The notes under the pieces are model-generated. The model saw only the letters and a list, made by a program, of their open reading frames with translations, did no database searches and was not told the origin of the DNA. From VAZQ01 sp963712565 (GTDB lineage: Bacteria; Pseudomonadota; Alphaproteobacteria; Rhizobiales; Xanthobacteraceae), in NCBI GenBank assembly GCA_963712565.1, contig CAVQIP010000052.1, forward strand, positions 82,335-146,334: DNA of 64,000 nt, written 5' to 3'. Made by a program: the position numbers and the translations under genes. This document shows, one piece after another, positions 8,632-17,470 of this stretch. Numbering within the stretch: position 1 is the first letter of the stretch; each line of letters starts with the position of its first letter.

Positions 8632-10326
8632 ATGATGCGATCAACGCTGCTGGCCGCGCTGGTGAGCGCGGCACTCCCGCTGACGGCGCTCGCCCAGAGT
8701 GCGGACGAATTGAAAAACGATGAAAAGACGCCCGGCGATGTCCTGACCTACGGCATGGGCTATGGCCTGCAGCGCTTCAGCCCGCTCACGCGGATCAATC
8801 GTGACAACGTCAAGCGCCTCGTGCCGGCGTGGTCCTACAGCATGGCCGACAACAACGGCCAGCAGTCGCATGCGCTGGTCAAGGACGGGGTCATGTACAT
8901 CACGGATCACGCCAAGACCGTCGCCCTCGATGCTTCGACCGGCAAGGAAATCTGGAAGGCGGTGATCGAGTATCCGCCCGAGACGACGCGGATCGTGTGT
9001 TGCGGCATTGTCAACCGCGGCGCCGCGATGCTCGACGGCAAGCTTTTCCGCACGACGCTCGATGCCAACGTGATCGCGCTCGATATGAAGACCGGCAAGG
9101 AGCTTTGGCGCACCAAATCCGCCGACCCCAAGGACGGCTACTCCATGACAGTCGCGCCGCTGGTCGCGAACGGCGTGGTCATCGCCGGCGTGGCGGGCGC
9201 CGAATTCGGCCACCGCGGCTATCTCGAGGCCTACGATCCCCAGAGCGGTAAGGTGCTGTGGCGCACCTGGACCATTCCGGAGCCGGGCCAAAAGGGCTCC
9301 GAGACTTGGCCGAAGAACGATTCCTGGAAGACCGGCGGCGGCAGTACCTGGCTGACCGGTTCCTATGATCCGGAACTCGACCTCGTGTTCTGGGGTACCG
9401 GCAATCCCGCGCCCTGGAACCCGCTCGGCCGCGTCGGCGACAACCTCTACACCAATTCGATCCTGGCAATCCGTCCGAAGACCGGGGAGGTCGTCTGGTA
9501 CTACCAGACCGCGCCGGGCGATCCCTACGACTTCGACGGCGTCAATGAACTGGTGCAGACGGAATTGCCGGTCAACGGGTCGAACCGCAAAGTGATCATG
9601 CAAGCGCACCGCAACGGGTTCTTCTATGTGCTCGAGCGGGCGACCGGAAAGCTGCTCGCCGCCAACAAGTTCGTGAAAGCCAACTGGGCGGACAGCATCG
9701 ACCTGGAGACGGGCCGTCCGGTGTGGAGCGCCGAGACGAAATCCGTGTTCGAAAAGGGTGCGGGCCACAAGGTACGCATCTGGCCGGCGCTGGTCGGCGG
9801 CAAGAACTGGGCCCCGATGTCCTACAGCCCGCTGACCAAGCTCGCCTACGTGAATTCGACCGACTTCGGATGGGACTACGAGCCGCTGCCGGTCGAGGAA
9901 CTCGCGAAGCTCAAGCCCGGTCAAACGCCCTATTTCGGCGTGAAGCGCGATTACGTCTTCGACCATCCCGATGGCCGCGGCCACCTGCGGGCGATCGATC
10001 CGCTGACCGGCAAGTCCAAATGGGCGCTCGCGCTCAAGAGCCCGAACATGTCCGGCACGATGGTGACGGCCGGCGGCATCGTCTTCACCGGCCAGCTCAC
10101 CGGCGAGTTCGTGGCGGTCGACGCCGACACCGGGAAAGTCCTGTGGCAATACCAGATGGGGGCCGGCAGTGTCGGACAGCCCATCACTTGGGAGCGCGAC
10201 GGCAAGCAATACGTCACCACGACGAGCGGTTCTTCCGGACCGTACGTCGCGCGCGTCGGCGATCCGAACCTGGCCAACGTGCCGCCCGGCGGGATGGTGT
10301 GGACGTTCAAGCTGTTCGAGGACTGA
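8632..10326 (+). CDS. PQQ-dependent alcohol dehydrogenase, second copy, lanthanide-type signature
   Basis: A 564-residue periplasmic quinoprotein paralogous to the enzyme at 1691. Signal peptide MMRSTLLAALVSAALPLTAL then AQS; vicinal disulfide C123-C124 (RIVCCG); metal ligands E191 (AGAEFGHRG) and N258 (GTGNPAPWN); catalytic D300 followed by D302 (PYDFDGVNE). D302 is the lanthanide-associated Asp. The start has a strong AGGAGG eight bases upstream. It ends with GGMVWTFKLFED, and a perfect hairpin separates it from its own cytochrome gene. Compared with the first copy it keeps the GVNE sequence usual after the catalytic site, where the first copy reads ACWE, so the two may prefer different alcohols. 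Confidence 0.94.
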   Translation: MMRSTLLAALVSAALPLTALAQSADELKNDEKTPGDVLTYGMGYGLQRFSPLTRINRDNVKRLVPAWSYSMADNNGQQSHALVKDGVMYITDHAKTVALDASTGKEIWKAVIEYPPETTRIVCCGIVNRGAAMLDGKLFRTTLDANVIALDMKTGKELWRTKSADPKDGYSMTVAPLVANGVVIAGVAGAEFGHRGYLEAYDPQSGKVLWRTWTIPEPGQKGSETWPKNDSWKTGGGSTWLTGSYDPELDLVFWGTGNPAPWNPLGRVGDNLYTNSILAIRPKTGEVVWYYQTAPGDPYDFDGVNELVQTELPVNGSNRKVIMQAHRNGFFYVLERATGKLLAANKFVKANWADSIDLETGRPVWSAETKSVFEKGAGHKVRIWPALVGGKNWAPMSYSPLTKLAYVNSTDFGWDYEPLPVEELAKLKPGQTPYFGVKRDYVFDHPDGRGHLRAIDPLTGKSKWALALKSPNMSGTMVTAGGIVFTGQLTGEFVAVDADTGKVLWQYQMGAGSVGQPITWERDGKQYVTTTSGSSGPYVARVGDPNLANVPPGGMVWTFKLFED

Positions 10327-10340
10327 TCGGCGAAAATCAT

Positions 10341-10368
10341 GCGAGGCCGTCCCTCTTGGCGGCCTCGC
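10341..10368 (+). terminator. Perfect stem-loop between PQQ dehydrogenase and cytochrome genes
   Basis: GCGAGGCCG at 10341-10349 pairs perfectly with CGGCCTCGC at 10360-10368 around a 10-base loop. No T-run follows, so it is not a classic rho-independent terminator. It may be a processing or attenuation hairpin that sets the ratio of dehydrogenase to cytochrome. Confidence 0.55.
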
Positions 10369-10414
10369 CGCCCCCGGATTGTTGCAGCCAACGCCATCTG
10401 ACGTGAACATTGTC

Positions 10415-10747
10415 ATGCGAGCATGGCCGCTTGCTGTGGGCTGCTCGGCATTCGCCTTGGCAATTGCCCCCGCTTCATCCCTCGCCCAGCCCGCGGCCAA
10501 TGCCCAGCAGGCCGTCAAGGGCGAGAGCATCTATTCCGACTACTGCTGGACCTGTCACGGTGAGCGGCTGCGCAACCCGGGCGGCGGCACAAGCTTCGAC
10601 CTTCGACGGCTGCGCCCGGACGACTATTCTCGTTTCGTCAATTCCGTGCTCAACGGCAAGAACACCATGCCGCCCTGGCGCGGCGTGCTCGACACGGAGC
10701 AGATCGATTCGATCTGGGCCTATATCCGCGCGACCGTGGATCATTAG
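10415..10747 (+). CDS. Small c-type cytochrome paired with the second PQQ dehydrogenase
   Basis: A 110-residue periplasmic cytochrome. The signal peptide runs over residues 1 to about 24 (MRAWPLAVGCSAFALAIAPA, then SSLAQ). The heme motif is CWTCH (C44/C47/H48) and the axial Met is M85 in KNTMPPW. It is paralogous to the protein at 1252: both share FVNS, GKN, MPPW and a final IWAYI-type helix. It follows its dehydrogenase by 88 bp. An in-frame GTG four codons upstream is an alternative start, but the ATG gives the better leader. Confidence 0.88.
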   Translation: MRAWPLAVGCSAFALAIAPASSLAQPAANAQQAVKGESIYSDYCWTCHGERLRNPGGGTSFDLRRLRPDDYSRFVNSVLNGKNTMPPWRGVLDTEQIDSIWAYIRATVDH

Positions 10748-10851
10748 AGCGGGATTGGGAACCGCCGATCATCGCCGTTGCCTCGCCGGCGCAAATGATC
10801 AAGATGGATCGCTGCGGCGCCATGGCGGAACGGACGTCGCGCGGAGAGCAA

Positions 10852-11913
10852 ATGGAATTCGGGGTCTTCGATCATCTCGATCGCTACGGCGGCGTGCTGG
10901 CGGACTACTACGAGGATCGCCTCAAGATTGCAGAGGCCTACGATCGCGCGGGATTTTACGCCTACCATCTCGCCGAGCACCATTCGACGCCGCTCGGCAT
11001 GGCGCCCTCGCCGAGCGTGTTCCTGGCCGCGGTCGCCCAGCGCACGCGAAGACTTCGGTTCGGTCCGCTGGTATGGGCGATGCCGTTGCACCATCCGCTG
11101 CGGCTGATCGAGGAAATCTGCATGCTCGATCAATTGAGCGGCGGACGCCTCGAGATCGGCTTCGGCCGCGGCTCGGTCCCGATCGAGCTGGAATACTACG
11201 GCGCCGATCCGGACGACGCGCAGGAGACCTACGCGGAAGCGGTCGAGCTCGTGCTCAAGGGGTTGACGCACAAGGTGCTCGATTTCAAGGGCAAGCGATT
11301 TTCCTTCCATGACGTGCCGATGGAAATCGAGCCGCTGCAGAAGCCGCATCCGCCGATCTGGTACGGCGTTCACATGCCGGACAGCGCCGAGCGCGCGGCG
11401 CGCCGCAATCTCAACGTCGTCAGTCTCGACCCGCCGCACGAGACCCGTCTCTCGATCGACCGCTACCGCACGATCTGGCCGCAAGTCCATGCCCGCACGG
11501 TCGCTTTTCCCAAGCTCGGCCTCGGCCGCTTCATCGTGGTCGGCCCGACCGACGCCGCCGCCATGGCGATCGCACGCCGCGCCTATCTGGTCTGGCATGC
11601 GAGCTTTACCCATTTGTTCCGGCGGCATGCGCGTCCGCAATCGCACCCGCGCCCTGCGACCTTCGATCTGGTGGTCGAGCGCGGCCAGGGCATCGCCGGC
11701 ACGCCGGCGACGGTGGCCGAATTCCTCTCCTGCCAGCTCAGGGAGACCGGCTGCAATTACGTCGTCGGGCAATTCGCCTTCGGCGATCTGACCCGCGACG
11801 AAAGTCTGCAGTCCATCGCGCGCTTCGCCGGCGAGGTGATGCCGGTTTTGCGCAAGCAGGCTGCCGCTGGGGCAAAAGAAATGGCCGGCGTTGCGGTGCG
11901 TGGAGACGGTTGA
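10852..11913 (+). CDS. LLM-class (luciferase-like) flavin-dependent oxidoreductase
   Basis: A 353-residue TIM-barrel flavoprotein of the bacterial luciferase superfamily, using FMNH2 or F420 for mono-oxygenation. Typical elements are the N-terminal strand MEFGVFDHLDRYGG, the AEHHSTPLG loop with its conserved His pair, FGPLVWAMPLHHPLR, and LDQLSGGRLEIGFGRG. The start at 10852 is preceded by GGAGAG; an in-frame ATG 57 bases upstream lacks a good site. It stands 48 bp before the hydantoinase A gene and is probably in the same operon. Its role could be oxidation of an N-heterocycle feeding the hydantoinase, by analogy with pyrimidine degradation; this is inference. Confidence 0.87.
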   Translation: MEFGVFDHLDRYGGVLADYYEDRLKIAEAYDRAGFYAYHLAEHHSTPLGMAPSPSVFLAAVAQRTRRLRFGPLVWAMPLHHPLRLIEEICMLDQLSGGRLEIGFGRGSVPIELEYYGADPDDAQETYAEAVELVLKGLTHKVLDFKGKRFSFHDVPMEIEPLQKPHPPIWYGVHMPDSAERAARRNLNVVSLDPPHETRLSIDRYRTIWPQVHARTVAFPKLGLGRFIVVGPTDAAAMAIARRAYLVWHASFTHLFRRHARPQSHPRPATFDLVVERGQGIAGTPATVAEFLSCQLRETGCNYVVGQFAFGDLTRDESLQSIARFAGEVMPVLRKQAAAGAKEMAGVAVRGDG

Positions 11914-11961
11914 TATCGTCGCTTGCGCCGACCCGTCCGCCGGAGTTTCCGTTTGAGCACG

Positions 11962-14035
11962 ATGGAGTTGAGCCAGATTCGGCTGGCAGCCGACGTGGGC
12001 GGGACCTTCACCGACGTCGCCGCTTTCGACGAGACGACTGGAGAGCTCCGGCTCGGAAAGACGCTGACGACGCCGGCGCGGCTGGTCACCGGCATCGAGC
12101 AGGGCGTCACCAAGGCCGGCGCCGGCTTCCGCGCGGCGCGGCTGTTTCTGCACGGCACCACCGTTGCCATCAACACCATCTTGGAGCGGACCGGCGCGCC
12201 TTGTGCGCTGCTCACCACCCAGGGCTTCCGCGACATCTACGAGATCGGCCGCGTCAACCGGCCGGAATCCTACAATCTGTTCTTTCGCCGGCACGAGCCG
12301 CTGATCGAGCGCGACCTGCGCTACGAGATCCGCGAGCGTATTGATTCGCAGGGCAAGGTGCTGATCAAGCTCGACGAGGACGCGGTGCGTGCCGCCGCCG
12401 CCGCGGCGGTCGCGCAGGGCGTGCAGGCCATCGCCATTTTGTTTCTGCACTCCTATCGCAATCCCGCGCACGAGGAGCGGGCGAAAGCGATCATCGCGGC
12501 GAGCCATCCGCAGCTGTTCGTCACCGCCTCGCACGAGCTCTCGCAGGAATACCGCGAGTTCGAGCGTACCTCGACGGCGGTCGCCAACGCCTATGTCGGT
12601 CCGAGCGTGCGGCGCTATCTCGGCGAGATGGGCGACCATCTCGAGGCCGCCTGCTTCGGGGGCGATTTTCTGATCGTGCAGTCGACCGGCGGTCTGTTCG
12701 ATGTCGATGAGGCGCAAAGCGCGTGCATTCGTATGCTCGAGTCCGGGCCCGCCGCCGGCGTGATCGGCACCAAGGCGCTGTGCGACGGCATCGGGCTTGC
12801 GAACGCGATCGCCTTCGATATGGGCGGCACCACCGCCAAGGCCGGCGTCATCCACGACGGCGAGGTGCTGATGACCGGCAGCGCCCTCATCGGCGGCTAC
12901 GCCACCGGGTTGCCGGTGCAGATCCCGATGATCGACATCCAGGAGGTCGGGACCGGCGGCGGCTCGATTGCGCGGGTCGAGACCGGCGACGCGCTGCATG
13001 TCGGGCCGGAAAGCGCGGGCGCCGAGCCCGGTCCGGTGTGCTATGGCCGGGGCGGCAGCGAGCCGACCATTACCGATGCCAACCTCGTCCTCGGCCGCCT
13101 CGGCGCCGACCGTTTTCTCGGCGGCGAGATGCGGCTCGACCTCGATCGGCGCCAAGCGCGCGCTCGCCGCGCGCGTCGCCGAGCCGCTCGGCCTCGATCT
13201 CACCGCCGCGGCCGACGGCATCCTGCGCATCGCCATCACCAAAATGTCCCACATGGTGCGCTGGGTCACCACCGAGCGCGGCCTCGACGCGGCCGATTTC
13301 ACCCTGGTCGCTTATGGCGGCGCCGGACCCTTGCACGCGGCGATGGTTGCGCGCGAATTGCGCATCGCCAGGGTCGTCGTCCCGCGCGCGCCCGGCCATT
13401 TTTCCGCCTTCGGCATGCTGGTCGCGGATCTGCGGCGCGATTTCGTCAAGACCTGGTTCACGCCGCTGGCGGAAGCGTCGTTTCCGGCCATGGAAGACAT
13501 CTACGCCGAGATGGAGCGGCAGGGTCGCGCCGCCGTGCGTCGGAGCGAGGTCGCCGTTGCCGACGTCACGCTGCGGCGCGCGGCGGACATGCGCTATGTC
13601 GGGCAGGAGCACGCCGTCACGGTCGAGCTGCCGGTCGAGCTGTTCCAGGCCGAGGATCGCGACGGCATCAAGACGCGCTTCGATGCCGTGCACGCGACGC
13701 GTTACGGCTATTCGGCCCCGGGCGAGAAGGCCGAGATCGTGAGCCTGCGCAGCGCGATCACCGGGCTGATGCGCAAGCCCACGTTCGAGCCTATCGCCGC
13801 GGGCGAGGCCGTGCCGCCGGCTGCGGCTCGTCGCGGCACGCGCGCGGTCTATTTCGCCGAGGCCGGCCGCCATCTCGACACGCCGAGCTATGATCGCGCG
13901 GCGCTGCTCGCCCATAATCGCATCGCCGGGCCCGCGCTGATCGAGGAATACGCCTCGACCACCGTCGTTCATCCCGGCGATGTCGTCGCGGTCGATGCCT
14001 TCGGCGACCTCGTGATCGAGATTTTGCGGAGCTGA
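11962..14035 (+). CDS. hyuA: Hydantoinase/oxoprolinase family protein, subunit A (one frameshift)
   Basis: An ATP-dependent amidohydrolase subunit of the HyuA/5-oxoprolinase/acetone carboxylase beta family, about 690 residues. The N-terminal actin-like ATPase part shows ADVGGTFTDVAAF and HGTTVAINTILERTG. The Hydantoinase_A domain follows with AFDMGGTTAKAGVI and EVGTGGGSIARVE. The C-terminal domain (AFGMLVADLRRDFV to EEYASTTVVHPGD) is in another frame: one extra base at about 13145-13150 breaks the gene (removing one C gives DLDRAKRALAARV). HyuA and HyuB jointly hydrolyse cyclic amides such as hydantoins or oxoproline. The start at 11962 is preferred; a TTG at 11953 is an alternative. Stop and next start are 2 bp apart. 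Confidence 0.9.
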
Positions 14036-14037
14036 CG

Positions 14038-15952
14038 ATGGACGCCGCGCTGAGACCGCAGACGACCGCCGGCCGCCGCACCGATCCGGTGACCACCGAG
14101 ATCGTGCGCAACGGTCTCATCGCCGCGACCGAGGAGATGAAGACCAACCTGATGCGCACCGCCTACAACATGATCATCTACGAGGCGCTCGATTTCACCG
14201 TCGGTCTGTTCGACGCGGAGGGCAACACGGTCTCGATCGGGCTCGGACTGCCGATGTTCATCCGCGGCATGAGCGACACGGTCAAGACCAAGCTCGCGCA
14301 CTACGGCGTGGAGAATCTCGATCCCGGCGACATTCTCCTGACCAACGACGCCTATATCACCGGCAGCCATCTCAACCACATGACCTTCACCGTGCCGATC
14401 TTCCACGACGGCGAGGTGGTGGCGTTCTCCTGCTGCATGGCGCATTGGCCCGATGTCGGCGGCACGCTCGACGGCGCCACCACCGACATCTTCTCCGAAG
14501 GCCTGCAGATGCCGATCGTGAAGATCTATCGCAAGGGTGCGCCCAACGAGGAGCTGATCGCGATCATCAAGACCAATGTGCGCCTGCCCGAGCGCGCGAT
14601 GGGCGACTTCCGCGCCCAGATCGCGGCGGTGAAGACCGGCGAGCGCCGCTTCCTCGAAATGATCCAGAAATACGGCCGTGACGCCGTGCTCGGCGGCATC
14701 GCGGCGATCATGGACCACAGCGAGGCGGCCACCCGCGCACGCGTGCGCGAAATCCCGGACGGCGTCTACGAGGCGGAGTCGTTCATGGACGACGACGGCG
14801 TCAAGGTCGGCGAGCGGGTGCCGATCCGGGTGCGCGTGGAGATCGCGGGCGAGCGAATGACGGTCGATCTCACCGACGTGTCGAAACAGGTCGCCGGCTT
14901 CTACAATTCCGGCGAGACCGCGGGCCGCTCCTGCTGCCAGGTGGCGTTCAAGTGCCTGACCTCGGCGCTCGATCTTCCGATCAACGACGGCCAGTTCCGC
15001 GCGCTCGAGATCGTGCTGCCGCCGGGCCGCGTCGTGAGCGCGCTCAAGCCCGCCGCGATGCGCATGTGGATGACCTATCCCATGACCATCATCGACACCA
15101 TCTTCAAGGCGCTGGCGCCGGTGATCCCCGAGCGCATCATCGCCGGTCATCATGCCGACCTCGTCGTCGGCCGCGTCAACGGCCGCCGTCCCAAGGACGA
15201 CAGCTTCTACATCTATCTCGGTGGACTGATCGGCGGCGGCTGGGGAGCCAAGCACGACAGCGACGGCCGCAACGCGACTATTGCCATGAACGACGGCGAC
15301 ACCCACAACGGTCCGTCCGAGCAGGTCGAGGCGAAATATCCGCTGCTGGTCGAGCGCTATGCGCTGCGTGCCGGACTCCGGCGGCGCCGGCCGCTTTCGC
15401 GGCGGGCTCGGCTGCGAGCAGGTGGTGCAGGCGCGCCACGACCTTCGTTTCAACTCGCAGATGGATCGCGTGAAGTGCAAGCCGTGGGGACTCGACGGCG
15501 GGCTCTCCGGTGCCGGCAACTCGGTCGCAATCCACCGCTTCGGGAAGAACGAGGAGCAGCGCTTCCACAACGGCAAGGCGCTCAACCAGGTCCTGCACGC
15601 CGGCGACGCCTATATCCTGCGCTCCGGCGGCGGCGGCGGCTTCGGCTCGCCGCTCGAGCGCGACCTCGCGAGCCTGGCGCGCGACGTGCGGTGCGGCTAT
15701 GTCAGCAGGGCAGCGGCGGAAAGCGATTACGGCGCGGTGTTCGAGCCGGGCACGAACCGGCTCGATCCGGTGGCAACCGAAATTCGCCGCGCCGAAATGC
15801 GCCGACATGGACTGCCGCATGACGAGCCGATTGCCGATACCGGCGTCCCGCCGCCCGCGCCGTCGCACGACCATGCGCACGACCACGCGCACGAGAAGCT
15901 CAGCGAGGAGGAGCGGGTCGCGCTGGCGATGACGGGACGGTGCTGCTCGTAA
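14038..15952 (+). CDS. hyuB: Hydantoinase/oxoprolinase family protein, subunit B (one frameshift, His-rich tail)
   Basis: The Hydantoinase_B partner of the preceding gene, about 637 residues. Recognisable blocks are DPVTTEIVRNGLIAATEEMK, LTNDAYITGSHLNH, HWPDVGG and, after the frame change, SGGAGRFRGGLGCEQVV and GGGGGFGSPLERD. One extra base at about 15366-15371 breaks the frame. The C-terminus ends in a histidine-rich tail (PSHDHAHDHAHEKLSEEER), which is not part of the catalytic domain and may bind metal. Together with HyuA it should form the cyclic-amide hydrolase, although the natural substrate is unknown. Confidence 0.9.
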
Positions 15953-16077
15953 CTGAGAGGCCGAAGCTGCCGCGCGTCAAGCAGAAGTCCAAGGAGCGGA
16001 AGGTCAAGGCCCCAGATTGCCGCCGATCTCGGCCGGCGAGAGGCTCCAGCGCGCGGATGACCGCTAAAGCGTGTTAA

Positions 16078-17322
16078 TCAAAAAGGTTCCAACTTGGTTG
16101 GTGGCGGCATGGGAATGGTACCGACAAGCGGCAGTTCCGGTTGTTCGCCGTAGAGCCACGACATATCAATGCCGCCTTCCTCACTCCACTCGCGCAGCAG
16201 CTTGTTGCGCAATTCCCGATTTACGCCGCTCGCATGATATATCTCGCCGAAGACGCGCGCCATCAACTGAACCCGCGCGGTGCGTAAGTAACGCAGCTCC
16301 TGGTATTTCCGGAACGCCTTCTCATAGTCGCAGTCCGCATCGTCGACCTGGGTGGCGAGGCAGACGGCGTCTTCCAGCGCCATGTTTCCGCCCTGGGCGA
16401 GATACTGAAGCATCGGATGCGCCGCATCGCCCAGCAGAGTCATGCGGCCTTGAGTCCAGCTCTTAGTCGCGGGGCGATCGCACAGCACCCACATTCTCCA
16501 GGCATTGACCTTTTGCAGGAGCGTGCGCACCGGCTCGCATTTGTCTGCGAAGCGAGCCTCTAGCTCGCCTGGGTCGCCGTAGGTGTCCCAACCCTCTTCG
16601 TAGCGGTCTGAGTGGAACACGGCGACCAGGTTGAACAATTCCCCTCGGCGGAGCGGATAATGCACCAGATGAGTCTTCTCGCCACACCACACGATCATCT
16701 TGGGAAGTCGGTATTCCTTCGGCCATTCAGCGGTGGGCAGTACGGCGCGGTAGGCGATGTGACCGGACACCACCGGCTTGCCATCGCCAACGATCTTCTC
16801 ACGCACCGTCGACCATAGACCATCGCAGCCGATCAGTGCTGCGCCTCTATAAGTTTCACCGGTCTCGGTCTTTGCGGTGACACCGGCGCCATCGTCTTCG
16901 ATCGACACCACCTTTTGAGAGGTTGCGAACTCGATCAGGCTTGACTGCTTGCATGCGTTATAGATGACATTGAGCATATCGGCGCGGTGAATGACGCCGT
17001 AAGGCGCGTGATACTTCTCGTGGAAGCGCTTGTCGATCCGCATATCGATAATGGTTTCGGCGGTGATCGAGTCGCGGAATTCCAGGGCCTCGGGGAACGC
17101 ACACCAGCGAAACATCTCCTGGGTGAGACCCAGCACTTCGAACATGCGGAACACGTTGGGACCGAGCTGGATTCCGGCGCCGATTTCTTTGAACTCCGGC
17201 GCCTGCTCCAGCACCTGCACCGATACACCCTTGAGAGATAGCGCGAGTGCGGCAGCGAGTCCGCCAAGGCCGCCTCCTACAACCAGCACCGGCGCTCGTG
17301 TTTTACCGTTCGATCCTTTCAC
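16078..17322 (-). CDS. FAD-dependent monooxygenase, 3-hydroxybenzoate 6-hydroxylase/salicylate hydroxylase-like
   Basis: A 414-residue class A flavoprotein hydroxylase. The Rossmann motif VLVVGGGLGGLAAALAL lies near residues 12-28. The GD motif is GDAAHPMLQYLAQGGNMALE, and the central DG segment is ALIGCDGLWSTVRE. The C-terminal IDMSWLYG resembles 3-hydroxybenzoate 6-monooxygenases, which make gentisate using NADH. The start codon is a GTG at 17322, as no ATG fits the N-terminal strand. It is the last of four minus-strand genes (with Fe-S, RidA-like and Mo-hydroxylase proteins) separated by about 100-150 bp each. Substrate inferred from family only. Confidence 0.86.
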   Translation of the reverse strand: MKGSNGKTRAPVLVVGGGLGGLAAALALSLKGVSVQVLEQAPEFKEIGAGIQLGPNVFRMFEVLGLTQEMFRWCAFPEALEFRDSITAETIIDMRIDKRFHEKYHAPYGVIHRADMLNVIYNACKQSSLIEFATSQKVVSIEDDGAGVTAKTETGETYRGAALIGCDGLWSTVREKIVGDGKPVVSGHIAYRAVLPTAEWPKEYRLPKMIVWCGEKTHLVHYPLRRGELFNLVAVFHSDRYEEGWDTYGDPGELEARFADKCEPVRTLLQKVNAWRMWVLCDRPATKSWTQGRMTLLGDAAHPMLQYLAQGGNMALEDAVCLATQVDDADCDYEKAFRKYQELRYLRTARVQLMARVFGEIYHASGVNRELRNKLLREWSEEGGIDMSWLYGEQPELPLVGTIPMPPPTKLEPF

Positions 17323-17470
17323 GTCTCGATGTCCGTCACGAACAGCCCCGCTTTGAATGAAAGGAGATTAGTTTCGAAACACGCGCGCATCGCGACAACG
17401 GCGTTGGATTTGATATTCCATGCTGTATCCGCGAGGGGAGAGGTTTGCGCGGCGTCCGTTGCACGATCGG

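Noticed and set aside
10744..13302. Very long open frame on the minus strand opposite the LLM and hydantoinase A genes
   Set aside because: Its translation is low-complexity and Arg/His/Ala-rich with no recognisable domain; it mirrors the high-GC third codon position of the plus-strand genes.
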